64,000 nucleotides of DNA from Planococcus citri. Lineage: Eukaryota > Arthropoda > Insecta > Hemiptera > Pseudococcidae. A model generated the notes under the pieces. It worked only from the letters and a program-made list of their open reading frames with translations. It was not told the DNA's origin and ran no database searches. The stretch covers positions 15,686,001 through 15,750,000 of the forward strand of contig NC_088681.1 in assembly GCF_950023065.1 (NCBI RefSeq), written 5' to 3'. Within the stretch, counting starts at the first letter, position 1. The number at the start of each line of letters is the position of its first letter. The position numbers and the translations under genes are program-made. Below are positions 24,965 through 38,001 of the stretch, in pieces.

Positions 24965-27900
24965 TTTTCAATTTATTATCAGGATAGTTGAAACGGTGGC
25001 GGGAGTAATTTTTGAGCCATGGTCTGAAAATATACCTACAACAAAAAAAATATGAAAATTTCAATCATCATTTTGTTTGAATAAAAATGTTAGGTATTTG
25101 TTAGGTACCTATATACTTAGACAATTTTTTCAATATGTGATTAGGTTTAAATGCTTTCAAGTTTCCTGGCTTGATTAGAAAATTCGTGGAACAATTAAAT
25201 AAATTTTTAAAATTTGATGTTTGACGCACGTCCGTGCTCTTTGAAAATGTTTAGTATAGGTATGCGCACGTAATTTAGCTTGTGTGGTTAAAAATTCTAC
25301 TTAAAATAATTTTGGCTTCTAGTGTAAGAATTTTTTTCTAGTCACGTACCACAGATTATCATTTTACGGATATTACCTGACATAACAATTACAAAATTAT
25401 TGAAATAATTTAAAGAAGAAACGTTCAAAAAACGACCAAAGCTAACTTAAAACGCAGTTTAAAGCAACAACAGCTGTAAAAACGTCAAGAAAACACGTGA
25501 AAAGTTCAACTTTAGAAATAATATTGTTAGTAAGAAGGTATTAAAACTTACTTAGTTATACTTGATACTGCATTTAGGACAGGTAAGTAGGTATTACAAA
25601 TTATCAACATTTTGCATGGCCACAAAGCTCATTGATAAAGTCTTCAAGTTCATATGTACTAGCTGATAGATATCATGAACAAGTGTATAGGTACTTACAT
25701 AAAAAATACAATAGACCTACTTAACTTTTGTCTACATATCGTTTGCTCGATAAAAAAAAGGTGTTATTTTCAAATTTCGAAAAAGTACATATACATTTTC
25801 GTTTTTCATGGAAAAAGATTAGGATATCCTGCAATTTAATAATCGCACAAGTCACATGGAGATAAAAAAAAAGTCTGACCTTGGAGACAAAGAACTATAA
25901 TAATGTTCTTTACGGTTTCTTTTTCCTTTTTTTAAAAAATCAAATTTTTTTTCGAATCTTTCTATTGAATATTTGATTTTTTTCAAAATTAGGGATCTCA
26001 TTTTCTGTGTTTTTTTTTTCATCAAGATTGCGAAACATAAAATATTACTTATTTTTTTTAGAGTGTTTATAAATATTTTTTTAAAGGCAGAATCAAAAAT
26101 GGATACAAAATTGCTTGAAGTTAACACAAAAAATAAAATTGACAGAAAAATGATTGAAAAGCAAGAAGAGTTCATGAAATATTTTTTTAAATAAAAGACA
26201 AATCAGAAAACCAGACAATTTGATATGGAAATAGGTGCAAATTAAGAAAAAGTTGACGAAATTTGATCAAAATTGTGTAGAAAAAAAAAACGCATACATT
26301 TTTTCAAATTTACAGAAAATCGGTTTTAATGTTCGTAAAAATAAGATAAGATAAGATATTTTATTTTGGCAGTGCCTACAACACAATAATTTTGATTTTA
26401 TAGCACTTATAATACTTTTGGAAGGTAAATTAGATATAGGCATAGTAATTTATCGTTTTTTGATTAATTTAATAATATTATTAAAATTTAAATTACGTAT
26501 TAGGTATCTAAAAATTTGTTTAAGTCATCTTTTAGATTTTGAAGGTCTACAAAGGGGCAAGTAATCGAGTGGTTGTTATCAAAAATTACATTACAATTAC
26601 TACATAAAATTGGATTTATGTAATAACTTTTTTGATAAACAATGCAGAAAAGTGGCTGAAAATAGACACAAAAATGAATGGAAATGACAATAAATTGCCA
26701 AGTATCTAAATTACTAATCAAGACTGATGAAAGCTCAAAATATGAGAACAAAATGGCTCGAATTACTGGAGAATAATTCAAGTGAAGCCATTTCTAGAGA
26801 CGAAACTATACAGAGGTTTTTTGAGAGGGGGATGTGGAAGAGGGTTTGACTGAAAATTTGTCGACTGATATGAGGGAAAAATAACAAATTTTGCCAATTC
26901 ATATATGACTCATAAAAATTCTCCATTTTCTGTTTTGGATTTTAATTGGGCGCCTAAACGTGAATTTCGAGAGGCCCAAAAACGAAGTTTTTTTTAAAAA
27001 GTTGATTTTTGAAAAAAAAAGAGGATAGGAAAACTTTTAAAATTTTGAAATTTGAAAGTTTTTTTGAAGGATTTTAATTTTGAGAAAAAAAAACAGAGAA
27101 CAGGTCCAAGTGAGAGCGAAAGCTCTTGTAAAGTATTTCAAAGAAGCAAAAAAACGATACTTTTTTAGGAGAAAAGCTCATTTTTTCACTTTAAAACTTC
27201 AAAAGTTGAATGATATATTTTTTTAGAAATTTCAATTTTTGAAAAGAAAATTAAACAAGTCTGAGTGAAACGAGGGCAAAAGCTTTCGAGTGAAAAAACA
27301 CGGTTTTATTTCATCACAGGCCCTTCAATTGGTGTGCCCACCAGAACACACGGGCCGGTCAAACCACTCCCTTTGTCCCCCCTCCCTGCTAACACGAAAA
27401 AATAAAATTTGTCATAATTTGAATCTAGTGTGGAAAAAGTTGAATGAAATTTAGATAAATACAACTTATACATATGACATCCCTTTACTTCAATTCAACT
27501 TGAAAATTGAGGAGAAAATAATAAGTTTGAAATACATTATTTTTGAGACTTTTATTTTCGTTTAATTTTTTTTTTTTTCATTCTCGCGAAAATGTAGATA
27601 CATATAATTTCATGTAACGCAAAACTGTGCAACTGTCAAAAAAAATTCCAATATGTAGATAGGTATTGAATACGTATTTTCACAGTAAGACTTCTACAAA
27701 TAATTCTTTAATTTTAACTCTGGTAATGCATAGAAAACATTTTCAAGGTTAGAGTAATTTAGCTCCGAAATGGAAATTTCACCAGACTTCTATTTTTTTT
27801 TCAAATTTACAGAACAGGTACCCCGGCAAAATTTCTCTTTTCATGATTTTTCTTAATTTAAAAACACCACCTGTTATTTGCAAAAACCCTTAACGAAGTT

Positions 27901-28023
27901 TAAAAGTCATTGATTACTTTTTCGCAGCACATTTTTCCGCTGCACGTGCATTTAATCGTATGTAAGTACATACCGACTCGAGACTTACAAAACGTTTAAT
28001 CCGAAACTTGAAAAATTTTCGCG
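24965..28023. other. Divergent intergenic region between oxidase B and many-exon gene 1
   Basis: Three kb of AT-rich DNA that must contain the two divergent promoters. Apart from a retrotransposon remnant (26345-26930) I see no gene. Short open frames such as that at 25973-26194 are lysine/phenylalanine-rich chance products of A/T tracts. Confidence 0.5.
26345..26930 (-). mobile_element. Remnant of the C-terminal end of a non-LTR retrotransposon
   Basis: The minus-strand frame 26781-26500 ends with CSNCNVIFDNNHSITCPF, a C-x2-C...H...C arrangement like the cysteine/histidine motif near the end of many insect LINE ORF2 proteins. It is followed by a 3' region and a short tail (26345-26365, GATAAGATAAGATA) shared with 1025-1190. 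Frameshifts break the upstream part. Assignment to a clade is not possible. Confidence 0.5.
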
Positions 28024-31000
28024 ATGAAATTATGTTTCTTGGGTTTCTTGCTTTGGGGGACCATTTTAGTCCAAGCAATTCCCGATAACTACGAACAAAA
28101 GTTACAGCCAAGAAGTTTTGATGGTTTTCCAGGTGTCAGCTGGTTTTATGGTGACGTAAGTTTGGATTCTGATCAAAATATTGAGGCATCACAATGGGAT
28201 TTTCATTCATCGATACTGTAGATACATTTTATAGATGACTTTTTTTCAGGATTCGAATCATGCAAAGCCGGAAGAAATCGCCGATAAAGTAAAAAACAAA
28301 GGTGAAATCCACGTAATGCCAATTGAGAAAACAGAACTAAACGATACACCCGAACCTATAGAAAATTTCTTCAAAGAGTTACAGGAAAAGGTACCTACAT
28401 ATGTAGCTATACAAGAGAAAATAATATTCTAGATACATAAATACTCGTAGTGATCCAATGGATATTGTATAATTCCATTCTTGCGATACTTAGCTCATTT
28501 TTGTATCCAACATACCTAGGTACATAGTAACATAGTTTTTGAAAAACTGCTTTGATACAAAAATCAAGGCAATATAAAAAATATAACACCATCAGTGAGC
28601 TTCGACCACAATTTCTTCAATTTTTAAAACTTTTTCTCCAATAGGCAGATGAAGAATCCTTAAATGCGAAAATACCTTACAAAGACGATGGAAACCTAAT
28701 AAACGTATTAAAGGTATGCAGGTAATACCTTGAATATTAGTATAGGCACCATACGTAACATGAACATATTCTCTTATTTAAAAAATCACACCACATTAAT
28801 GCTTCATTGTAAAATTCTGAGCCAGGAACTGAATAAAACAGTTGCCAAGACACCCACCGAACTCGTCAAAGTAAATAGTAACATAATCAATTAATCATGA
28901 ATAATTATACCCACATAAAATCGTTCATGTCCATAGCCTATTCGTTGACAGAATTTATTAGGAATAAACACCTGTCACTTTTTCACAGGTTTTGGTAAAC
29001 AATACATGGCGTATTTTTGATATCGGAGCATTGGGCTCATCAAGAAGGACCAGAAATGTAAGTCAAAAGCTAAATTTTTAAAAGATTTTTACAGAAATAA
29101 AATTCTTAAAATTTTTCTTTCAGGTTAATCAAACATCATACTTTGTTTCCCTACCGGATCTCCTCCAATTGGTGAGTGAAATCAAAAACGAGCCTAATAA
29201 ATTGTTCACTTTTTAAAAAAAAATAATTAATTTTCAACACCTGGCTTGATATTTTGATACAAAAATTCTGAGGCGTGCCGATGGGGAGGGGGGGGGTCTT
29301 CCCACAAAACAGAAAAATTTAGGTGAAAACTTGTAATAGTTAGATAGGTAATAAATGGTATAGGAGTGAATTATGAGACTGTTTGTTATAGAGAGGGATT
29401 GATAGAAATATTATCCTAGGTGGTGAGAAATCTCCTATCCTTGATTGCACAGAGCTATGCAACTTTGATTACCTAAGGGTACCATACACACTAGATTTTT
29501 TCTGAACTCCATAACCAATTAAATTAGTTACGAGACAACAATACTATAGAGATTTTATTGATGAAATAAATATCAATACACTGTATAATACGTCGTGATT
29601 ATCATAAGGTATTAATTCTAAAATACACATAGTGAATTAATACGGTATCATAAAATAGATGATTAGCTCTAGATTACGTTATGCGAGGGACTAATTTACT
29701 CAGGATGATTAATCCTGGCACACATGAGAATAAAATAAAGATTCAGGCCAGATTGAATTTATCTAATCATAAATATTAATCCTTACTCTGCTCGTAAGTA
29801 GGTGATATATCTAAAATATATGAAAAGGTTCTCTACTTACGAGACGCTTCTACATTATTAGCAATAAAAGCATCGATAATGTGACTGGTGGAGAGTGTTC
29901 CAACTCATACCCAACTATTCGCGTTAATCGTCTCCAATTAAGGGGTCCATGTACCTACGACGATTCTGTACTCATTATATCGTAATACATTTTGAAACTG
30001 GGTACATACTCTCATGGTCGACAAATGAGAGATGATCCAAAATACCATAAATCGCGCTAATTCATTGAATCTTAATCACGTTTACGTTAATTGACACAAA
30101 TTCACACCGAACAAGCGGGTAATACTTAGGGTTAAAGTGCAAAGAGGCCGAAGCCTAAGAAAGTCTAGATGGTTGACCACTGTACCGAGAGCTGCAGATC
30201 TTGAACAGGTAGTGAAGATGATATTTTTCGCCATCCTGGTCCAGACCCAGGATCGCGGTAATTTACGTACGTAACCTTTCCCCGCTACCTCTAAACCAGT
30301 TATTATATGAAGTACCACTATAGGAATAGTTACAATAGTGACCACCTACGGCAGTCAGGGCATATCTGCTCATCACAAACTTGGGAAAATTGGGTAGAAA
30401 TTGTGTAAACAGGGAAAATCAAAGAATTATTCCTGAATTATAAATTTTCAAACATTTTCGCCCTCGCTTCGCACGAGCAGGATCATTTTCCTTTTCCTTT
30501 CTCTAACCAAAGTTACAGAGTAGAAAAATTGACTTCTCGCACAAAAAAATAATATGTTTTACTTGAAATCCCCCCCCCCCGCAAAGTCCTCTCTAATACA
30601 TTCCAGTCAAAAACTTCCAGAAAGTCCCAACTTCTGCTGAAATATAAAAAAATGCCCCATTTTTTTTTTTTTTTGTTAAAAATATAAAAGTCATGTCCTG
30701 AAAAGAATGTAGAATTGTGAATTTTCGAGAGCCTCATTTATGCATTTTTTAAAATGCCAAAAAGCACAAAATTTTGGAATTGAAACTTCTTTTATTGAAA
30801 ATGAATTTTTTGCACCTCTCAAATTGTAAATTTTCTGATGCTTTCACCCTCACCTCGCTCGATCAAAATCGAAAATGTTCTGTTCTCTTTTTAAATTTAA
30901 TTTTTAAATACCAAAATTCTAAAAAAAAAAAAACACGAAAAAATTGAGAATTTTTGATTTTGGTATTAACCTTGCAATAGAACAATTCAAATTTTTTGTC

Positions 31001-34000
31001 GAGTATAAAAGCATCGTTTTTGAACGTTTAAAACTAGGTATTCAACATACCCCTTCCAAAAATGGTTTGAACCACGCCTGGCTAATTAGCCCGAAAAATA
31101 CTAGAGGGACGGGAGGGGGGTTCCGGGGTAAATAGTTGGGAAAACCTGGCGAAATACATAGCTGGGAAAATTTCAGGTTCACCCCATCCCCTTCCCCCCA
31201 TCGACACATCACTTTGTCATGCTTCTGCAAAAATGTAACTAATGTATGTTTTAGTTGAGTCAATTCCTCGGGTTATCATCCTCAACAACAGAGAATAATC
31301 AGGTAAGTAAAGATCAAGATGAACTTAACGAAAGGAAAAAAGGTCAAAGAGTAATTATTTGAGGAGTTGCGAATACTTTTGGAAACACTTGAACTGGCAA
31401 AAGATCTGAATGCACAATGCACACAAGACTCAAGCAAATGGCTTAAAGAATGCCAATTTTCCCACCTACCGAAATTCGAAATCAATCCAGCTTCTTGAAA
31501 AAATTGGGCCCTTGAAAATTCGATTTTACCCAACCAGTATCGAAATGAGGCCTCGAAAAGAGATTCCATACATTATTCTTTTCTGCTGATTCAAATCTAA
31601 AATTTTTATAAAAAGCACAATTTTTAATATTTTATGAAGTGAAAAATCTAAAAATCCACTACGGGCTTCAGAATCAGAACAACCTGAGAAACCTGAAAAA
31701 TTTCAAGAAAATGGGGATTGCATGCTTGAAAACTAAAACTTCTTAATATGATGTACCTTATAGAGGGTATTTCTATCTTTTCTCTCCCTGGTTACCCAAT
31801 CCAGCCTTTTTGTACCTATTGGGGACCCAGGGAGGGAAAAGATGGAAATACGCTCTACATTGGCGCCCAACATGTGGGGCGCCAATAACGTGTGGGGCGC
31901 CAATGTAGAGGGTATTTCTATCTTTTCCCTCCCCAATCTGGGTACCCAATCTGGCCCTATCATTCCTATTGGGGTCCCTAGCTTTGGAAACTTAACAGGC
32001 TTTGCCTGAGCTTCGCCTTATGATAGAACTCCACAGTGTGAAACTACCCCAATAAGCCACAAGAACATACTAGGTATAGTGGTATGTTTTATTGGTCAGT
32101 AGTGCACTTGCATAGATGGTAATTGGTAATACCAGTGTATACGATGCCGTCAATACCTGACCTACCTACTGTCAGTTTCTGCTGAGCATCTAGTTTATGA
32201 GCTGTGTATCCAGCGTTAAACGGTTAAAGATACCTTCGCCTACAGGAAAACAAAACTGCAAAGAGGCAGCTATCTGCGGCTCCGGCTTGGTCTCTGTGGT
32301 ACTACACCACCAGAGAGTGCTGATCTTCCTAGAAGAATCAGTGTAGCCTCCGCCTAGGCATAAAGTTCCCAACTAGGTGGGTAACTTGGAGTCCAAAGTC
32401 CCCACTACAACCTTATAACAATACAATAATTTTCACAAGTTCAGCTTATTTTCTTACAGCAAGAAAACATTAGGCCCCAAACACCACAGTTCAAACCTTC
32501 AATCCAGCAGAATGTTCCCAAAGGTCACATCGCTATACCTTCTGGAATGCTCAAGGTTCATACCAATTAGACTAACCGCAGTGCAAAAAGCTCGATATTT
32601 TGATACAAAATTACGATCATTTTGTTTTTTACCACACAGAAACAAGAATCATTTAAACCCACTTTCAATTTAAGCGTCAACAAGGAGAATAAAGAGAAAG
32701 TAATTTTCAACTTTCCAATCATCATACTTCGTAATCGCAGATACCTTAATTTTTAGACTGTTCCTATAACTTTTTCAGGCCAATAATATCTTCAATTGCC
32801 AAGAACCAAATGAAATAATTAAAAAAATGCGCGAATACTTGGAAAACCCTGATTCGACTATAGAAGATAAATTCTACATTGTTTTGAAATTAGATGACAT
32901 GGTAAGTGTCTGCGAGACGATTTATTTTTTACCGTTTTCCCGATAAGTTTATTCCTACAAGTCAAATGTTTCGAATTTTGTACCTACAGTTTGATCATTT
33001 ACATGAAATCGAAGACGATGATACAAAATTAAATGTACTCCATTCAATAATTAATGTGGTAAGTGTTGAAATGTACTACTCGGTCAATCTCATTTAGGCA
33101 CATAACTCATTTTATAAATTGCAAATATGTACTTGAACTCATCGACATTCATTTTCCTAAAAATAATCCGTAATTTTTCAGGGCGGTTATAAAAAATTCG
33201 CAGAAATTTTCAATAAATTAAAATCAGTAAGAACGATTCCAATAATTGATGACAAAAACAATAAAATCAGACTCGAGTAAAAAGATGATATTTTCACACA
33301 TTTTTTAACCTGCGAATAATTTAATTTCAGAGTAGAAACAGAGACGATCGTGATTTGGCGCACTTCTTCGAAAACGTAAAAAAAATTTAGATTTACCAAA
33401 ACAGGCATAAAATTTGATTTTTTTCACAATGGGTATTTGAATTTTTCAGAGTCAAAATACCTTATCCGATCGAATTCACTCCATTAACAGAAGTATTCGC
33501 CAGAAAAACGTGGAACAAGAGACTCTTTCTGACAATTGTTTCGTTACTCGTCCAATAGGTGAAAAAATAGGCAACAGTATGCTCTACCGCAATACATGGG
33601 TAGGTAAGGTCGATAGACAAGAGTGGAAAAGTTGCATTCAATTGTAGCCCTGTACATAATACCGATTTTTTTTCTCTTTAGAATCCAGAATCGGATGATG
33701 ATTTTTATAAATTTTGCTATGACGATGAAACTGTAACTAAGGTAAAAACTAAAAATATGTATAAGGCAACATTTTATTTTCATTTTCGAATTACCATCTT
33801 CAAAACATTACATTTTGTTTGTCTTTCAGGCAACTAAAGCTATGATGATAAATGATGCAGATTCTATGCACTTCAAATTATTTCGAATTAAATCAAACTC
33901 AAACAGTATGCTACCCCGAGGTCCAATGTACAAATGGTATACTATTGTGAAATTATATAACATGGTGCGTACGTATGAATCATGTACTATAACCATCGAT

Positions 34001-36441
34001 ATGAAATTTTACAATTAAAATGGAGTCTTCTTTCAATTTTAATGAGAAATTATTGGTAAATTACTTTCACAGCATGAAAATCTTAAAGCAGAGAAAACAG
34101 ATGAAAACTCAAAATCAGAACAAGAAGGAGAAAAACCAAAACCTGAGAAGGAAGCTGAAAACCAAAATGATAAAAAAGAACTGGTTGACTTGATGACGGA
34201 AATGGTAAGCTTGTTCTTTAATGTTTTCGTAGGTAAAATTCTAGCTAACGATTAATTGGTAATCTCGAATTTTAAACCTCACAAAATATTAGCTAGGCAA
34301 TTCATAAATCCAGGAGTGTTCAGCTGCTTTCACCGACTTTCGCCTCTTTTTTAGAAAAATGTGGAGGGGGTGAATTTAAAATACCATTTTTGAGGCAAAT
34401 GAAATGAAAAGTTCACCAAAAATAATAATTTCTCATTAAGTGAAAACTACAGCACTAAAATCAGATAAAAATGATAGTTGTTAGGACACCCTGTAAATCA
34501 CAGAAAAAAAAATTCATCGTCGTGAAATAAAATTACATACCTATCTATCTATTTTGTTAACACAGGGAGAAAATACACAATACGAAAGAATATTTGAAAG
34601 TCTTAAAGCAGTAAGTAATTAAATTTAAATCTATTTATTTGGTAATTTAGGTAGGTAAGGTACCTACACCTAGATAATGACACGTGCTTGAATAATTTAC
34701 AGGCAGATAAGCCTCTCTTGACAAAAATTTGGACAGCATTCAAAGATGTAAGCATCCTACCTAATTATCTTCTATTTATAATTAGGTATTTTCAGCTGAC
34801 AAAGGAAGTATCCAAACGAGCACACAATTTTTAGATCTGCACAAAGAGGAATTCATAGAGAACTCCAAAATACACCCCCAAACAAAATTTCGGATGCTGA
34901 AAACTATTTTTCAATTTTTGGAGATTTTTTTTTTTCAAGTTCTTCGGGCCAAAAATAGGAAAAAATCAAAATTTTATCAAATTGACCTAGAAAGTTGAAA
35001 TTTGATTTATACCCCATTTTCGATCTTCAGAGTTGATTGGTAATGGTTTCGAACCACTCTGGAGTCTCCAGCGAATTTTCGAAATCTCCAGTTTTCGATA
35101 AAACGCTCCAAGTATAGTGTAAACATAAAATTCAGCGCATTTGAACTGAGATTTACCATCTTTGTGACTCATTCGTTCGATTTTGGCACATATTTTCAAA
35201 TTTTTTTTGGCCGAATCAAATTAAAAAATTTTTTAAGACGAAAAAATCTGTTGGAGGAATCAGAACGGTTCGAAAGTCGAAACCATCGCCAATTAAATCG
35301 GAAGTTACATGAAAGGGTGAAAACTAAATTTCAGATTTTTTTCTTTTCAAAAACTGGGAATCCAAAAATGCACTGGAGGCTCTGGAACAGTTTCAAACCG
35401 TAAACAATCAACTCAAAATGGTCAAAAAGTCCTGTTTTCACCTAAATTGTTAATTATGTTGTAAATTTTGTCGAAATCTTCAAAAAATTCTTGTTTTGTG
35501 TTAAAATTGTCCCAAAGTCTCATTTTTTGCAAAATTGGCAAAAAAAAGTCAGATTTCGGCCATAAAATAGTCAAAAAGTCCTGTTCTTGCCTAAATTGTT
35601 AATCAAGTGATAACTTCTGTTAAAACCGTAAAAAATTCTTGTCTTGTGTTAAAATTGTCCCAAAGTCTCATTTTTTGCAAAATTGGCAAAAAAATACCAA
35701 TTTCAGCCAATTGCCCTTCAAGTGGTAACTTTTGTCAAAACCGTCAAAAAATTCTTGTTTCGTGTTAAAATTGTTCAAATGTCACGTTTATTTTTTTGTT
35801 CCTAAAATCGTCAATAATGTCTTGTTTTTTGTCAAAATTGTCAGAAAGTTATTTTTTGATAAAATAATTTTGTCAAATAGTCGTAATCTTTTTAAAAATT
35901 GCGTAGAAATTCCTGATTTTTTTGCTGAAACATCCAAAATGTGTTCTCTTTTGCCTTATTAGCTGTCTAAAAATTCTCTTCTTATTTCAAAATTGCAAAA
36001 AAAATGTCATGTTTTTTTACCAGAATTTATGTTTTTTTTTTTGCCAAAATTGTCAATGGTCGGAAAGTCTGTGTTTTGACAATTTTTCAAAACCAAATTT
36101 CAAGTTAATTTGGTAAGATTTTGATTTTTCTTGGTTTTTGGCCCACAAAATTTTCAAAAATTAGCCAAAAATCGGAAAATGAATTTCAACACCTGAAATT
36201 TTTGTTGGTAATATATTTTAGGAGTTTTTATCGATTCCTTTCTGTCCAGTTCAAAAATTTTTATGCTGGTTGGGTACTTGCCTTGTAAGTTTCAATTCGA
36301 AAAATGATCTAATAAATACATTCGTGTGCTTGTGTACAGAACGGGAAGAAGCCGGAAGAAAATAATCCATACCAGCGATGGGGTAGCAGCAGATTTCCCT
36401 GGATGTGGTCCAGATTCAGAACTTGGTCCAATCGTTATTAA
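28024..36441 (+). CDS. Secreted many-micro-exon protein 1 (20 exons, 552 aa), unrecognised family
   Basis: Exons 28024-28155, 28250-28390, 28645-28713, 28826-28870, 28989-29057, 29124-29171, 31255-31302, 32460-32555, 32640-32699, 32779-32901, 32990-33058, 33182-33226, 33331-33375, 33450-33599, 33682-33741, 33830-33964, 34073-34204, 34566-34610, 34703-34747, 36340-36441. Every exon is a multiple of three and all 19 introns are phase 0. The signal peptide MKLCFLGFLLWGTILVQA is followed by a mature start (IPDNYEQKLQPRS) shared with the downstream paralogue. Residues 237-330 and 401-519 are two copies of a four-exon module. An insert at residues 331-400 has two cysteines (NCFV and KFCYDD) also found in the paralogue. 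Residues 446-489 are Lys/Glu-rich and the C-terminus is Trp/Arg-rich. There are no enzyme motifs. Function is unknown; a secreted effector-like role is inference. Exon support comes mainly from correspondence with the paralogue. Confidence 0.82.
29172..31254. other. Intron 6 of many-exon gene 1
   Basis: A 2.1-kb intron. The 29340-30360 part is less AT-rich than its surroundings and looks inserted, but I find no terminal repeats or coding region. It has poly-C and poly-T tracts at 30571-30582 and 30660-30673. Confidence 0.4.
31757..31960. repeat. Inverted repeat in intron 7 of many-exon gene 1
   Basis: GAGGGTATTTCTATCTTTTC occurs at 31757 and, in an almost identical form, at 31909, while the inverted form GGGAAAAGATGGAAATACGC lies near 31835. 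The short phrase GGGGCGCCAAT(A/G)... is repeated between them. It looks like a small foldback insertion. Confidence 0.5.
35010..36070. repeat. Repeats in intron 19 of many-exon gene 1
   Basis: 35010-35410 carries CTGGAGTCTCCAG/TGGAGGCTCTGGA text related to the foldback in oxidase B. 35430-36060 is a degenerate short repeat (CAAAATTGTCAAAAAGTC-like) that also fills parts of introns 1 and 23 of many-exon gene 2. Confidence 0.55.
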
Positions 36442-38001
36442 GCTAATTTATTCCTCAAATCAGTGTTAAGACAAAATGAATAAAGAAAGCAACGAAACCT
36501 TGATATCGTCAATTTTTTCCTTTCATAACTAACACTCTACTTTCTTACTCCTATTTTGGTTCATTTTATAACCCTATATGTAGGTAACGTTTATCTCTAC
36601 TCTCACCCTATGAAGCAGTTGGATTTTATGAGAAAATATTTTCTCATTTCTTGAATTTCCTCAAGTTGAAAAAAAATGCAGAATTCTTTCTAAATAACCT
36701 TTTTAAAAAAAGAAACCCCCTTCTGTGGTCTTCCAAGCAAAATAGGTCTTTCTGTAAATAGTTTCTTAAGTTGAAAAAAGAAAAAAAGAAACGAAAAATG
36801 AACGGAAAAGAAAAGTCGCGAGCATGTTTCAATTTTTAATTTCTGCGTCCTGCGTCAGAATTCCTCTAGGAAAATTCAGGCAAGTGTTTTCTCCGCTCTT
36901 CTCCTCCTCCAGAATTTCAATCTTGTGATGTTGGGATAGTTCTTAAGAAAAAAAATTCAAAATGTGCTCAGTTTTTTTGGCGTTTCCAATAATGTACTGA
37001 GTACCTACAGAAGTGAAATGAATTTGGAACATAGTGTTCGAAAACATAATCTCTTTGAAACTATTGACGAAAATGTGAACAGAGGAGAAAATTTCATGCC
37101 TAAAAAAATTGTCAAATGAAAAAACAAACGAAAATGCTAAATTAACATCAACCTAACACACATGCCGAGTAAAAGCGTAGGTACCTACAAAGATGGAAAT
37201 TCATCAATCATTCATAATTTTTAATTTATTTAGAAAAACCGATTCATTTTTCTAAAACATTAATTTTTTCGATCACAGAATGAATGGTAAATTAACTTTA
37301 TGCAACTTTTAAATTCAAATTCGAACCCATTTCTTACTGGAGAAGTAGTGGAGGGGCAATGAAAGTGAAATATTGTACAACATTCAATTATCCGTCATGT
37401 CTCGTTGCCCTTTCACTGCTGCAATAATTTCTCAAGTTGGGATTGTCCTTTAAAAATGAACCATTATTCATCAATATTGAGTTACCAATGCCATGCTTCG
37501 AACAACAAACATGGTGTAAGGTGTGCCTATCAAGATGTCAAAAAAGTATAACCCTATTATGTACTATTCATTACATATTCTTCATCGCGAAATTTTCAGC
37601 AATAAATATCAATCAAGGAGACATTTTACGACCTACCAACTACAGCTCTTCATATGTTTTCAACTCGTCAACTTCATAAATTTTTTCCCAAGGTGAGAGT
37701 AATCAACCTTCTGCCATGGAACTTCTAATTTTTTTCAATTTACCATCACGTAAATACTGAAGTTACGTGACAAAATCATCTTAACCACTGGAACAAGTAC
37801 CTAGACAGTAGACATACTCATTTTTTTCTCAATACAAAAACTATCAAGCATATACTATGTATGTACTTTTGCTGATTGAAAAATGTAAAAGAAGTTGAAA
37901 ATTCTGTTGTAGAAATTATACCTACATGTGCCCTTATGCAAAATTTAAACTCACACAGGAAACTTTCTCTAACTGGCGTTTTGAACTTTGATTTTTTCGT
38001 G
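36442..38001. other. Spacer between the two many-exon genes
   Basis: 1.56 kb with the 3' UTR of gene 1 and the presumed promoter of gene 2. The 36600-36850 part is related to the dispersed repeat in oxidase A intron 3 (GTTGGATTTTATGAGAAAAT). I see no gene. Confidence 0.5.
36479..36484 (+). promoter_or_regulatory. Polyadenylation signal of many-exon gene 1
   Basis: AATAAA stands 38 nt after the TAA stop at 36441, on the coding strand and at a usual distance. It supports the end of the gene model. Confidence 0.6.

Noticed and set aside
25852..26175. Minus-strand Lys/Phe-rich frame of 107 codons
   Set aside because: The composition reflects A/T tracts; there is no conserved motif or splice context.
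32521..32526. Alternative donor AAAG|GTCACA for exon 8 of many-exon gene 1
   Set aside because: It would be phase 1, against phase 0 at all other junctions. The next donor at 32556 keeps the frame and has the GTTC form seen at the corresponding exon of the paralogue.
37876..38001. In-frame upstream ATG giving a longer N-terminus for many-exon gene 2
   Set aside because: The extension would bury the signal peptide, and the paralogue starts exactly at the MK that opens its signal sequence.
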